NCBI GenBank assembly: GCA_022749755.1
Contig: CM040449.1
Coordinates: 13,612,363 to 13,676,362, forward strand
Origin: Azadirachta indica
Lineage: Eukaryota > Streptophyta > Magnoliopsida > Sapindales > Meliaceae
DNA: 64,000 bases
Direction: 5' to 3'
Position numbers and translations under genes: made by a program. The notes under the pieces were generated by a model. The model saw nothing but the letters and a program-made list of their open reading frames with translations, was not told the origin of the DNA and made no database searches. Shown here in pieces: positions 1 through 12,189 of this stretch. Position 1 is the first letter of the stretch. Every line of letters starts with the position of its first letter.

Positions 1-3000
1 GTGAGTTCTGTTGAAAGGGAAAGCAGGGCAGAGGAGTTTGATAAGAAGAAGAAGAAGAAGGTTGTGACTGTGGGTAGTTTTGAAGAGTTGGGTTTGAGTG
101 AGGAGGTCATGGGGGCAGTAAGAGAGATGAATATTGAAGTTCCAACTGAGATTCAGTGTCTTGGGATTCCTGCTGTTTTGGATGAAAAAAGTGTGGTCTT
201 GGGTTCTCATACTGGTTCTGGCAAGACTCTGGCTTACATGTTGCCTCTTGTGCAGGTTCTTCTTTTTTCTCTTTAACTGTGGCTTTTTGCTCATTTATGT
301 GTTACATGGAACAATGTTAATGTTTTATCCCTTTTCAAATTCTGTTTTATTTCAGCTTAAAATTTGGTTCTTCATCATATTTATGCTTGGTCAAGTAAAC
401 AAATTCTATTTGCTTCATTTGTGTGATATTAGGAACAAGTTAGGATTTTGTCGTTGTTTATCTTCCGGGTAATTGAAGTTGGAGGTTAAGTTGATGCTCC
501 TTTGAGTTTTGTGTCCCGTATTAGGTTCTTTTTTCACCACAGGGCTTTAAATTTGGTTTCATTTTTATTATTGTTGTCATGACTTATGTAACATTTGCGT
601 TTATGGGTACCACAGGGCTTTACTGCATGGTCTAAGTCTGTCTTTTTGAACTCCGCCTGAAAATCTTATTTTTATTTTCCATTCCAATTGGGATTCTTAA
701 ATTTGTCGAAATGTTTATCAAAATGCAGCTTATTTTTTTAGTTAGGGATTCAAGGTCATCTACTTATCTTTTACCCATAATTTTGCTTATATCCAGAATA
801 AGATTACACACATGCTCTGTTGGAATGCCTTGGGTTCGGGTAGAACTAAAGAAATAACTACTTTAAATTTTTGAATTTTGCAGTTGTTGAGAGAGGATGA
901 AGCATTGCTGGGTAGGCTAATGAAGCCCAGGCGTCCACGTGCAGTAGTGCTATGCCCCACCAGGGAGTTATCTGAGCAGGTTTTCTATATTTATTTAGAA
1001 TTTGAGCAAACACAATCTCTTTGAAATGGATCATTGCAATTGAAAATTTTAAAATGCATGTGTAGGTCTTTCGTGTGGCAAAGTCGATTAGCCACCATGC
1101 ACGATTCAGATCTACTATGGTCAGTGGTGGTGGTCGATTGAGACCCCAGGAGGATTCATTAAATAACCCAACAGATATGGTTGTTGGGACCCCTGGTAGA
1201 GTTCTTCAACATATTGAGGATGGAAACATTGTTTATGGTGACATCAAATACTTGGTGAGTACCTTTTTGTGTCCCATCTTGGCAGTGAAAAGTCTTGTAT
1301 TGATTTTCAAACCTTTTTGAGGATCATGTACTTGCACTGCATTAATTTGAGTGCACTTCATGGTGTTAATGATTTTTTTAGTAGGTGTTGGATGAAGCAG
1401 ACACCATGTTTGATCGTGGCTTTGGTCCTGACATCCGCAAATTCCTTGCGCCTCTAAAACACCGTGCATCAAAGCCCAATGGCCAAGGGTTTCAGACTAT
1501 ATTAGTTACAGCAACAATGACGAAGGTATGTTCTCTTGCACTTCATCCTACTGAATTTACTGGATGTGTTTTTGTTTTCTAAAGCTTCTAAGATAAATCC
1601 ACTGTAGCTCTGATTGCATGTTTAAATATGATAGATTCTAGAAATTCCAGCATCAATTTGATTGATGATTTTTGTTTTGCTAATATGTCTGTAACTTGAT
1701 AGTTGTATAACTGGGCATGATTGAGTCTTTTCAGGCAGTTCAGAAGCTGATTGATGAGGAATTTCAAGGAATAATGCATTTAAGAACATCAACACTGCAC
1801 AAAAAGATTGCATCTGCTCGACATGATTTCATTAAGCTTTCAGGTTCTGAAAACAAGCTAGAAGCATTGCTACAGGTCTACTTTCGTGGTTCTTTATTAT
1901 TCTTTTTCAATTCATCAATAGTCATAGCTATTAGCTTTAGCTGTAGAATATTAGGAGATATTTGGTACCATTATACAAAGGTCATTTTGGTTTCCATTTT
2001 CTGAAAGTGGATTAAATAATTTTTTAATAACTGTTTCTGAAAAATGATCATAAAACAAAGAATATGTGCTTTGCACTTTTTAACTACAAGTTGGAGTCCA
2101 ACAATTTTTAGTTTTTTCCTGCTTGTATTCCGAAAACAGCGTGCATACCATTTTTTAACGTTTATTACTATTGCGATTTAATTATTAACAATAACCACAT
2201 AAAATTGAATATTATATATTTAAAATGATATTGAGGATGGTATATTATTATTATTTTTTATTTGAAATATTTGACAAGACTGTATTTTGAAATAAAAAGC
2301 ACATGCTATATTTAATAGTTTTGTCTTAAACCATTTATATTAATCAAATTAATTTATATACTCAAAATATTAACTATTATAGGTAAATAGTACATGAATT
2401 CAATGAAATTCAAAATTTCAAAATATTTCTACCAGATGCATTTTCAGTTCTCATTCCTTTAATACAGTTTCTAGAAAATGTTACTAAATGTACTCTTGAA
2501 CTCTAGAAACATTAAATTAAGAACATCATTTTCTTTTTCATTTTTGTTTTACAGAAAAACTAATTCTAAAACAATATTGAATGCTCCTTTAGTTGTTATA
2601 ATGTTAGCACAATATGGTATGATGTGCATTACATCTCAAGAGATTGTAAATCTAAAGATACTTAGATGCAAAGTAAAAATTTTTTAAAAAAAATTCATAC
2701 CCCAGACATTATTTTGAAAATGTTTTATGTTGCTAATATGAACATTTTGACAAAATAAAGTATCTTACATGGGCTAAGTTGTAATGTGAAAATAGGTTCT
2801 TGAGCCAAGCCTGGCCAAAGGAAACAAGGTGATGGTGTTTTGTAACACTCTAAATTCTAGCCGTGCTGTTGATCACTACCTTAATGAGAATCAGATTTCT
2901 ACTGTTAATTACCATGGTGAGGTGCCAGCAGAACAAAGGTGAGATGATACCATTTGTTATCTTCTTCTATAATGTCTGTATTTTAGCCATTTACATAGTG

Positions 3001-5168
3001 CATCTTTTATGGAGATCATTAATTTTTCTATGGCACAAGGCTGAGTTTCCTGTTTCTTCTACAAGCTTGGCTCCCAGTTTTATGAGACCTGGTGATACAG
3101 TAAAGAGAAACTATTGGAGAGCTTGCTCTGTACTTAATGATATTCTTGGATATCCTGGAGCATTAGTAGTATCATCCTCTTGCTTTATATCTTTTGTTGC
3201 AAGAATAACATATGTTTCCTAGCATTCCTTTTCATTTATTATTTTTTCCTATTAACTTTTTGGGCTATCCAAGATTCTATTTCTGATTTCCTAAAATAAA
3301 AATTCATGTCCTAGCATAATGCGAAAGGATTGTCGGGGCATAAGGTTTATACAGAAGGAAAAGCGGAATGGAAGTAGTCTATAGTATGCCTTCAAAGGAA
3401 CCACTAAAGTCTCGTTTGTTTTTCGACTAGACTCAATCAATCAATTGTCCCAACCTAGTCATTCCTATCTCAGCATTCTGTCAGCATGATATATTGCATC
3501 TTCATAAGATGATTCTCAGTGTGTTTTAGATGGTGATATGGGGAATGTTATTCTCACATCACAGTCATTGTGAATATTATTCAAGATGAGGAGGTTTTTA
3601 GCCTTGTTAGACTTTTGGCATATTAGTTTTGCTTTCTTTTCAAAAGGCTTTGTTATCATATAGATCAGAAAACTTGTCGAGCTAATTTTTTCGTGAAACA
3701 TCTTTTAGAGAACTGTTCTTGAAACATCAATGGTTTTGACAGTATGTCAATGTTATCAGAAATAAGCATGTAAAAGATAAGTTTTTACGCATTTCTTACT
3801 AAAAGAATCTCTATTACATGACTAAGACATAAAAGATACTATAACCTAGCACTTGCGTACTGCCTTTGACTTCTGGCTATATAGATGAGAACATTTATTG
3901 AGAAATGAAGACAGAAAGCATAGCCCAATATACCCTAGCATCTATATATGGATGATTTTCTTGAAACTTACTTGAGCTGTTTTTCTTCTAAATCCAGGGT
4001 TGAAAATCTCAACAAATTTAAGACTGACAATGGAGATTGTCCGACATTGGTCTGCACAGACTTGGCTGCTCGAGGACTTGACTTGGATGTGGATCATGTT
4101 GTAATGTTTGATTTCCCCTCGAACTCTGTAAGCATCATATCTGTTGTCAGTTCTTTATTGTTTTTTTCACTTAGGTTTTTTGTTCTTTTCCTCATAATAG
4201 ATTTCTTTCTTTATGTTAGAACTTTGAATGAGTCTTTTTCTTTGAACTTTCAGATTGATTACTTGCATCGTACAGGGAGAACTGCTCGTATGGGTGCAAA
4301 AGGTATGCAATGAAATCTTGTCACATAAGATTACTTTCCTTTTTCATGAAAACCGATCCTTTGGATACACTCTCTTGAGGAGTGCAATATGAAGGATAGT
4401 TGTAAGGACTCACTGTACAAAATCCATAATTTGATTTTACGAACTTCATGAACTCGTAAGGTTTCAATAACAGTTTTGCCCAAAGTTATAATAAAGTTGT
4501 GACACTGACATTTATGACAAATATTGTGGTGTGATCAATTTGTCTGGCTCTGAGAATTTGCATGGAAAGCCATATTTTCTTTTGCCACTAATTGGATATA
4601 TCAAGACTTTTCTCAGGTCAACTCTTCAAGTATGACAATTTGCCAATATTTTGAACAAGTAGCTAAATTTTCTCATCAATTTGAGTTACAATAACTTCTT
4701 ACCTTCACAGGGAAGGTAACAAGTTTGGTGGCTAAAAAGGATGCATTGTTAGCTGAGCGTATTGAGGAGGCAATAAGGAAGAATGAGAGCTTGGAAGCTC
4801 TCACTAAAGATAATGTCAGAAGAGACGATGCCAGGACCAAAATAACTGAGCAGAAGGGGAAGAATGCTAAATTGATTAAAGTGTCAAGTCAGAAAAGCAA
4901 GACTAAAGTGGCATTGGAGAAGTCATCTCAGAACTTGGGAAAGAAATCTTCAGTGACAAAATCTAGAAAAGCATCTGTTCCAACAAAATCTTCCAAGGCA
5001 GCAATTAAGGTACCAAAGCTGGTGAAGTCTGTTGCAAGTAGCTCTAAAAGAGCATCTTCAAGTGGGAAGAAGGAAACTGGGAAATCTAGAGCTTCAAAAC
5101 TAAGCGTTGTTGGGTTCAGGGGAAGGGCTTCTTATTCTAACAAGAAAGAATCATTGAGGCCCAGTTGA
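1..5168 (+). CDS. RH39: DEAD-box ATP-dependent RNA helicase 39 (plastid type), 5' partial
   Basis: Nine GT-AG exons read in one frame: 1-255, 884-979, 1066-1254, 1385-1525, 1735-1875, 2796-2938, 3998-4127, 4254-4302 and 4711-5168 (stop TGA 5166-5168), giving 533 visible residues. All helicase motifs are present: Q-motif region (about residues 27-57), motif I SHTGSGKT (69-76), PTREL (110-114), VGTPGR, DEAD (183-186), TAT in place of the commoner SAT, VMVFCNT, ARGLDLD and [10 protein letters not shown] (370-379). A Lys/Ser-rich basic tail of about 110 residues ends the protein, as in Arabidopsis RH39. From family knowledge, RH39 works in chloroplasts, where it is needed for a hidden break in 23S rRNA and for normal plastid translation. 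The plastid transit peptide and true start lie left of the window; base 1 is inside an open exon. No nonsense codon or frameshift is seen. The longest introns are 1876-2795 and 2939-3997. The family call is secure; orthology to RH39 rests on remembered similarity. Confidence 0.93.
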
Positions 5169-5473
5169 TTGTAATTTTCTGGATTGATCATACGTTGATT
5201 TTTCTCATTTCTTTTAAGTCTTGCCAATGAAAATTTGCAGTTTCTATGTAGTTTTATATGCTTTAATTATGGAAATAGTTGTTTGTCTACGTTGAGATTC
5301 TGCTTGTGAAAGATTTTTCCTTTAAAAGAGCTGTAAAATTGGTTCCCTTAGTAGACAAATGCATATAATTGTGAATACATGGAAATCTGATCATTCTTGA
5401 TTTACATATGAGGCAAGGGTTCTTGCTCTGAAGACCAGAGCAGAAGCTATAATTGCTAAAATTAATATTCTGA
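5169..5473. other. Shared 3' flank of two convergent genes
   Basis: This 305-bp spacer separates the stop codon of the RH39 gene from the stop codon of the minus-strand membrane-protein gene. It must hold the 3' UTRs of both, so the transcripts probably run into or overlap each other. I see no ORF or RNA gene in it. Confidence 0.6.
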
Positions 5474-5875
5474 TTACTTCCAGGTGAGTAAAGGGTGGCG
5501 AGTTTTGGCAGGAGTAATGATGTTTCCCTCAGAGTCGTACATGATGATGCCAGAAAAATCCGGCAACTGGCACTTTCCACCCATGAGTATGTTCTTCTGC
5601 CAAATCGATTCTCCCTGCTGTTCCTCATTTTGATTATCATCCCTGAGTTCATATTCCTGCAACTCTGTATTCTGCACCATAACTTCGTTGTTAAGCTCTA
5701 TGACAGGTTCATCCTCCAGCTCCAGGAACTCATAGCAAGCTCTCCAGCGATGTGATTTGCGTGAATGAGAAGCACATGCGAACAATGCGAAGACGCAAAG
5801 GAGAAGTGTCATGGCAGCTAGGCCGGTCTGAGACGTGCTGAGTGGCGGTGGTGAGAAGTGAAGATGGCGAGCCAT
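5474..5875 (-). CDS. Small single-pass membrane protein, plant family of unknown function
   Basis: The 133-residue ORF is intact and single-exon; the stop TAA is at 5474-5476. I chose the Met at 5875 because it opens directly onto a short polar N-terminus and one strong hydrophobic segment (about residues 17-35, TGLAAMTLLLCVFALFACAS). The reading frame extends 47 codons further upstream to 6016, but that part is low-complexity and crosses a (GA)n tract, so it looks like 5' UTR. After the membrane segment come a basic stretch (SHSRKSHRW), an acidic linker rich in Glu, Asp, Gln and Asn (about 50-90), and a C-terminal block with WQKNILMGGKCQLPDFSG (about 92-109). I recall that block as conserved in small plant proteins without an assigned role. 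The protein is probably membrane-anchored with most of it on one side. It is convergent with RH39. No function can be read from the sequence. Confidence 0.8.
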   Translation of the reverse strand: MARHLHFSPPPLSTSQTGLAAMTLLLCVFALFACASHSRKSHRWRACYEFLELEDEPVIELNNEVMVQNTELQEYELRDDNQNEEQQGESIWQKNILMGGKCQLPDFSGIIMYDSEGNIITPAKTRHPLLTWK

Positions 5876-5893
5876 AGAGAGAGAGAGAGAGAG
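5876..5893. repeat. (GA)9 microsatellite in the 5' UTR
   Basis: A pure GA/CT dinucleotide run lies immediately upstream of the minus-strand start codon at 5875. CT-rich leaders are common in plant 5' UTRs, which supports the shorter start chosen for that gene. Confidence 0.9.
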
Positions 5894-6016
5894 CGCCTCT
5901 GATAGTAGGGCTGGATTGTGTGAGGCATGGAGGTTAAGGGTATGTAAAGCTTGGCAAAATGGGTTTGTTGGGTTGAGTTTGATGGATTTGTTAGTAAGTT
6001 CATATTTGGTCATCAC

Positions 6017-6789
6017 ATGGGACAGTTGAACCTATTCCTATTCCAATCCAAAACTAAAAGCAAATCAAGAATCAGATGATGAAATTTTGCAACTCTGATC
6101 AAAATCAATAACAAAAATACAATTCATTCCCTCGAAGTCCTAATTTGAAAGAGAAAAAAAGTTTTAAAATGTGGGGACCATATTATTCACATATTCTTTT
6201 ACTTATATCACATAATAATTATGAGAGAAATTTAAAATTTGATTTATTTTTATTAAATAATCCTGTTGAAATCTTTTTCCTTAAAGACTTTCTCTTGAAC
6301 AAAAACTTTTTATTGTAAAGGGGAATCTATTAAAGTTTAATTATAAATGAAGGATATACATATAATTTTATCTGCACTTTTAATTTTTACGTGTATAATA
6401 TTTTCATCGCAAGGATCAAAGGACAATTATTGCATAAAAATTGAGATCGGACTAAGTTGAAGACGAGTTGGGATGGGGATGGATCTCTTTTTCCGGCCCG
6501 TTCTAATCCCCACAAAAAAAATTTAAATTATTTTATTAATTACATACTCATCTATCTTATTTAAAAAATAATAGAAAAAATTTTATATTTTTAATTTTAA
6601 TCAAACAAACCTTTAAAAAACGTTTGTATCTTTTTAATTTATTGCATTAGGTCCTTCATAATATTTTAAAATTAATAACCAAAAAAATTTAATAACTTTT
6701 AATAATTAGATTTGGGATAATGAGTTATGATATCAAAAAAATAATCAATTTATAATTAATGAATAAATTTCTTTTAACATAATAATATA
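6017..6789. other. AT-rich intergenic DNA
   Basis: No ORF of interest. A small GC-richer patch near 6460-6515, with repeated ggatgggg-like strings, resembles the diverged repeats at 8.7-9.05 kb. This stretch should include the promoter of the minus-strand membrane-protein gene, but I see no clear TATA box at the expected distance. Confidence 0.5.
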
Positions 6790-7560
6790 TGAACATTGTA
6801 AGTTACCACGCTATACACCCCTAAATTTTTAGTAAGTCAAAATATTCTCTTAACTTTTAAGAAACGTTGAGATAGCCTCTTAAACTATAATTCTTACTTT
6901 AAATTGACTATTTTACTTATCAACTATCAAAAAATATTTGTTTTGTAATAACTAATTAAATTTTATTTTAATATTTAAATTTAAAAGTAATAATAATATT
7001 TTGATAGCAAATTTAAAATTTAACAAATTTTGATAACACATTTTACATAATTTTTAAAATAAACTATTTTATAATATTAAAATAAAAATAATTAATATTC
7101 TTAAAGTAAAATAAGAATATTATTATTATCATCATAATTTTTAGTATTGTCTGAATAACTATGAAAAAATTAATTATATATAATTTTTAAAAATATAAGA
7201 TTATTTTAATTAAATGATCTATTTAAAAATTATATATAATTACTATTGTCAAAAAATTTGGTGGCAAATGTGGAAGGAGAAAAATAATTAAGGACTAAAA
7301 TATTATTATTAATTTTATATTTAAATATTAGAATTAGATTATATTGGTTATTATAAAATAAAAATAAGGATAATATAGTTATTTTATATATATTTTAATA
7401 ATTGAGAGGTAAAATAGTGAATTTAGAGTAAGAATTATAATTTTAAGAGGTATCTCGACATTTCCTTTAAAATCAAGAGGGGTCTTAACTAATTAAAAAG
7501 CTAAGGGGGTATATTGCTTTTCCCTCAAAACATAGGGGAGTAAAGTACAATATCTCAGTA
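6790..7560. mobile_element. Non-coding element with long terminal inverted repeats
   Basis: The sequence from about 6810 to 6920 is matched, as reverse complement, by about 7400-7530. Shared landmarks are the acttttaagaaa, cgagatacctcttaaa and attcttactttaaattgact-like blocks. The outer part of the right arm extends to about 7560 and is shortened in the left arm. The interior is AT-rich without coding potential, so this is a MITE or other non-autonomous DNA element. A second, reverse-oriented copy of its right half (about 7150-7560) occurs at 17812-18200, which independently marks the right end. The left edge is less certain. Confidence 0.65.
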
Positions 7561-8424
7561 ATATAAGATTAATGAAATAAAAAATTCATGAAGACTTTAT
7601 TTTTCTTTCCATATTTTATTTTTTATTTAACAAATAAAAGATTTTTCTTCAAAATTATTCAAGAAACATAAAACTCTAAGATTGATTGGATATATTTTCT
7701 CTAACTTTTTATGACTTCTATTAAAAATTGTACTATAATTTACTATTACATCTATTTATTTTTCTTTTTATATAGGTTAATAAAAAAATTGAGGTAAATA
7801 TATCAATCACATTTGATATTTGTCAAACAAAATTATCATAAGTTGTAATATTTTATATAAGTTATCTCAATCAAATAGATGATTGTTATCAATTACTTTT
7901 TTTCATTAATAATTTTATGAAAAAATGAAGTACTTATTTTTATTATATTATTTTGATTATAAGTGAATTGGTGATTTAACATATGAAAAAGTCATTATTA
8001 TTAGAAGATATAAAAAAATTTGATTTGTAATATGAAATTCAATGAAAAATTGAAAATTAATGATATATTTTCTAATAATAAATTACAAATTAACAATTGT
8101 ACGAGTTAATTATTATTAAATATTTTATTTTTGTTAAATTTATTTTATTAGAATTTAAAAATTATAATATTAAAATAGATTTATTGTTCCTTTAAATAAT
8201 TATAAATAAAAATAATAGTAATAAAATTATTTTTCAATAATTATTAAAGATAAAATTATTGTGAGATTATTATTAATGATAATCATAATCATAATTATAA
8301 ATTTGAATTGTTTTTAGATTATAAAATTATTTTATATCAATAATAATAATTTAAAATAATATTTTTAATAATATAAATTAAATATGTATTTTTAATTAGA
8401 TATTTTTATTTAAATATTTTAATG
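7561..8424. other. AT-rich intergenic DNA
   Basis: Extremely AT-rich sequence dominated by short taata and aattatt strings. I see no gene, RNA or convincing repeat boundary. Confidence 0.5.
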
Positions 8425-8590
8425 AAAAAGTGTACTTGCTGTAATGGTAAGTTAGTTGTTCCTTTTCCGTCATTTCTTGAGTTCAAATTCTTATAAGTCA
8501 AACGGGTCAAACCCTGCCAAGTACGAATGAGGGATTGAATCATGGGAATCCCTGGTTCAATTGGGGATATTATTATGTATCATTTTTTAA
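8425..8590 (+). mobile_element. SINE-like, tRNA-derived element (degenerate)
   Basis: The unit begins with an A-box-like stretch (ctgtaatggtaagttagttg) and has a B-box-like gagttcaaattct about 30 bases later, as in tRNA-derived RNA polymerase III promoters. A GC-richer body follows (agtcaaacgggtcaaaccct, then gggaatccctggttcaattg), ending in gggatattattatg. This matches plant SINE architecture as I remember it. Both boxes are imperfect, and I see no target duplication or clear A/T tail. Confidence 0.4.
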
Positions 8591-8814
8591 ATATTATTTT
8601 TGTTTAGAATAAAATTTATTTTATATTTTAAATAGCTAGAGGATCAAAATAGCGTGCAAAAAAGTCAAAAGTCTTTCTTTCTTTCCTTTTTTCTCTTTTA
8701 AGTTCCTTATTCTAGCTTCGTCTATGTTTTGGCCAAATCCAGGATGGGTAGGGAACGGAGATATCTAGCTTGACCGCGAATAGGGATAAGGGTAAGAATT
8801 GGGTTCTCGATCCT

Positions 8815-9060
8815 GTACGAGGCCTGTTGCCATTACTACTGATAATAGTAGTATGTTATTAAAAAATACGTCGAATCGTATTGGGGATAGGTAGGGGATT
8901 TTAGGCCCCAATAAAGAACATTCTCAATCGTCTTAGTTTCGGTCAAATCAAAAATAGAGATCCTTGATCTAATGAGGGACAACGATTGGATTTGTCGGCC
9001 TGTTACCATCCCTACTAATAGTAGTGATATATTACTAAAAATTACGATAATAAAACAAAG
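8815..9060. repeat. Diverged direct duplication with internal small palindromes
   Basis: The block near 8820-8872 (ggcctgttgccattactact, then gataatagtag, then ttattaaaaaatacg) recurs near 8998-9055 with substitutions. Each copy contains a ctact/agtag mini-inverted repeat. The spacer has cgatcctgtac and ccttgatctaatgaggg motifs. It has no coding potential and is probably an old transposon piece. Confidence 0.45.
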
Positions 9061-11240
9061 GAAAAAAGGGACTAAAATGTTAAAATTAAACAAACTAAAT
9101 CCTAATTTCATTTCTTTTGAAAGATAAAGAAGGGGAATGTTTAATTCCAAAAAAGAAGTCCTTTTTCACGAGGTACAACTAGAAATATTTATTAACTTTT
9201 TATTGAATTGACCATAGACCAATTCCCCTTTTTTGGGAAGTATTAAATACACTCACGCATTAGTCTAAACTGGATGTGACTCCTTCTAAGAGATATGTCA
9301 GATTCAGAGCATCCCAATTTGATTGACTGGGACGATAGTTTCATACTTCTAATTTGCAAAATTAAAATTTCGATCAAATCATAAATTGCAATACACTAGG
9401 CCTTCTAATTCTTTTATGTTGTTTTAGTGTTATTTTTCTATGTTTGGTATGATGATATAATATTTACAATTTATGGTAAATGAAGTAACAATATTTAATA
9501 GTAGTAAAGCTTTACATACTTCAAATACAATAAATTTTTTTCATTGTTGATCTCTTTTATATATTTTTCTGATTTTTCCTCAAAATTTTTTATTGACCAA
9601 ACTAGCAAACGCTGATTATAGTTGTACCTCATTTGATATAATTTCTAATATTTATAATTTTTCTAAGACCACTATTCCTTATCTTTTTTTTTTAAATTAT
9701 TCACGAAAAAGATAATTTTTTCATCATTTTAAAAAAATGTACAATTAACTTCAATTTTTAGAATAATTATTTTACTCTTTTAAAAAATAATACCAAACAT
9801 ATACTCATTATTTTTTATTAACATAATTATTTTGAACAAACTTTATTAAACAAGTTTTTCTTTTTTATTTGAAGAAATTTTTTTTAACGAACGTTACTAA
9901 ACATGCTTTCTATTCTTAAAACAATCATTTTCCAAAATAACATAATTATTATAATTTTTAAAACACCATTTAAAAAATGTTAACAAATTCACTCTAGATG
10001 AACATTTATTTATTCATGCTAAACAATCTCAATCTTAAACTAGTTTATCAAATAATATCAATTAATTAAGATGCAAAATATGATTGACAACTAGTTTCTA
10101 TTGCTCACTGCTACATTATTTATATTGTCAATTGAACTCCACATCCCAAAAGCACAGACCCTAATAAGAAAGAATTTTGGGTTATTTATACTAAAATACC
10201 ATTATTTTATTTTAAAATTTTTATATATTTTTTTATAATATAATTTTAAAAGTTTATTTATTAAAATAAATACATAATTTTTCCTATAAATTATTTGTGA
10301 CAATTAAATAATTAATAATTTTTATTGAAAATTACACTAACAAAAACTTTATTTACAAAAATTATATCTTAAAAACTTTTATTTGAAAAGTTATATTAAT
10401 TACTGTAGTATAACTAACAGATATAAAAGCTTTATCCCAAACAAATTATAAGTTAGTATAAGCAAATGAGAGGTGAGATGCATTGATTTCCACGAATCAA
10501 AATGTGGATAATTAAAGCTCTCAGAATTTGTGTTGAACAACCAACTACAAATGATAATAGAGCACAGTTAGGATGCTCAACATAATACCTATAGTAAATT
10601 CTGTGTTCAACTCAGAGTTTCGTCTCTAATTACTGTGTATAATTACCAAGTTGATAATTTTTATCAAAAAGTAAAATCCCAAAAGAAAAATATATATACA
10701 CATACAATTGGAGTGTGTCGTTTAACACATGGAGAATTACCAATTATGCTCAACATAATATTTATATGTTTGAATATTGACAAATAATCCTAAAATTTAG
10801 ATAAATAGACAGATCCCTTAGAAGAAAGCAGGTATTCCTAGAATTTGAATAAATAAATAGATATCTCTTAACTTTTATGTTTATAAATTTGACTTATTAG
10901 GTTATTGTAATTTGGCTTTTGAAAATTTCTATCTAATATTTTTTTTTGATCATTTTTTTATCTATTACTTTACAAAATTTTAATTTGCTTTCTTAACACT
11001 AAGAAGCTTGAATAGCTTTTATTTGGAATAGAAAGAGAAAAATAACCCTATATTTTACTTCTTTAAATCTATATTTTAAGGTTTATTGCATTTGATACAA
11101 ATTATTTTGTTTGTCATTTATCATATTTATCCTTTTATTTATAATGCATGTAATATTTTTGCATTGTTTTTTTTAATTATTATTTTGAAAAATTGTAGTT
11201 ATTTGGTTTAAATTAAAAGTGAGAAAACCTGATTCCAGTA
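9061..11240. other. AT-rich intergenic DNA
   Basis: About 2.2 kb with no supported gene. Long T- and A-rich tracts and ttttaaaa-type strings prevail. Nothing resembling an RNA gene or an element end was found. Confidence 0.5.
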
Positions 11241-11942
11241 TGTCATGGGCCACCAAAGTGCAAACAGAATTGCTAAAAACGCAGAGGCACATCAATGCGC
11301 AAGCTCCAACATGGGCACACAAGCTGTACCTTTTGACGCACGAGCACACAAGAAAGCTAGTTTGCAAATGAACAGTACCCAAGGTAAACAGTATTTTGTG
11401 AGCAAAAATGCTTGCAAGGGAAGATTTCATGTATTGGAGCCTTAGTGCATTTTTAGGGTAGTCCTTAAGATTAATGAGCAGCTTGGACCAACACATATGT
11501 GGGCAGGAAAGTGGTGGAGTAGTCCCAAATGTTTTGTGTTTGTTTGAGGTCCAATATCGCTATATGTTTGTAAATATCCAATTGGCCCAATGTTGAGTTA
11601 GTGGTGATAGGTAGAGTTAAGTAGGATTTTTACTTGCTTAATGTAATCCTAGCCTCTATATGTCTAAGGGCTAATCTTCACCATTCATTTGTAAATATAT
11701 ATGTAAAGTGTAGCTTAATGAAAATTAGCAACCATTCCTTCCAAATTGACCAGCTCGTGAACTTTTATTTCTTCTCCAATTTCACTTGTAATCTCTAGGC
11801 TTTGATTGAGCATTTCCTTACCACTCACTTTAATGTACATACAAATTGATCTTGTGATAAAAAGGCTTACTTAAGCAGTACATAACAGCTGATCTAAGTG
11901 CCACATCACGATGGAAATTCTTCAAATTCTAAGCCCGTGACA
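11241..11942 (+). repeat. 5' LTR
   Basis: Begins tgtcatgggcc and ends ccgtgaca (TG...CA). It aligns along its length with 14227-14916, for example tgcatttttagggtagtcct against tgcattttttggggcaatcc. It contains a TATA-like tgtaaatatatatgtaaa near 11690. Confidence 0.8.
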
Positions 11943-11943
11943 A

Positions 11944-11957
11944 TTTGGTATCGAAGC
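11944..11957 (+). promoter_or_regulatory. Primer-binding site (initiator Met-tRNA type)
   Basis: tttggtatcgaagc starts two bases after the LTR end and is close to the plant retrotransposon consensus TGGTATCAGAGC, which pairs with the 3' end of initiator methionine tRNA. Its place right after the LTR fixes the element's orientation as plus. Confidence 0.75.
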
Positions 11958-12189
11958 AAGTTGTGTGCATTTTGTGTGGTAAGATACTCTGCAGCTTGTG
12001 GTTAACTAAGCAATCTTGGATTTTAGAACTTGGGTTTTGGTGTTTACAGTAGCTAAAATTTTGGGTTGTGGAGCCTCGATTGCTGTTGTGTCTTTGATTG
12101 TTATGAAATTTGGGTACTGTGCATTGTTGTTGTGAAGTTTGGCCGTAAGTTTTGGGTTGGTGGAAATTAGAATTGTCAAACTTTGCTTG

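Noticed and set aside
134..472. 112-codon open frame in the first RH39 exon and intron
   Set aside because: It is out of frame with the helicase exon, runs into the intron and is rich in Phe and Leu from T-rich DNA.
2863..3222. 119-codon open frame around RH39 exon 6
   Set aside because: It overlaps the exon in another frame and continues into intron sequence; the exon's own frame matches the helicase.
5495..5755. Plus-strand open frame antisense to the small membrane protein gene
   Set aside because: Shadow of the minus-strand gene, whose conserved C-terminal block is far more protein-like.
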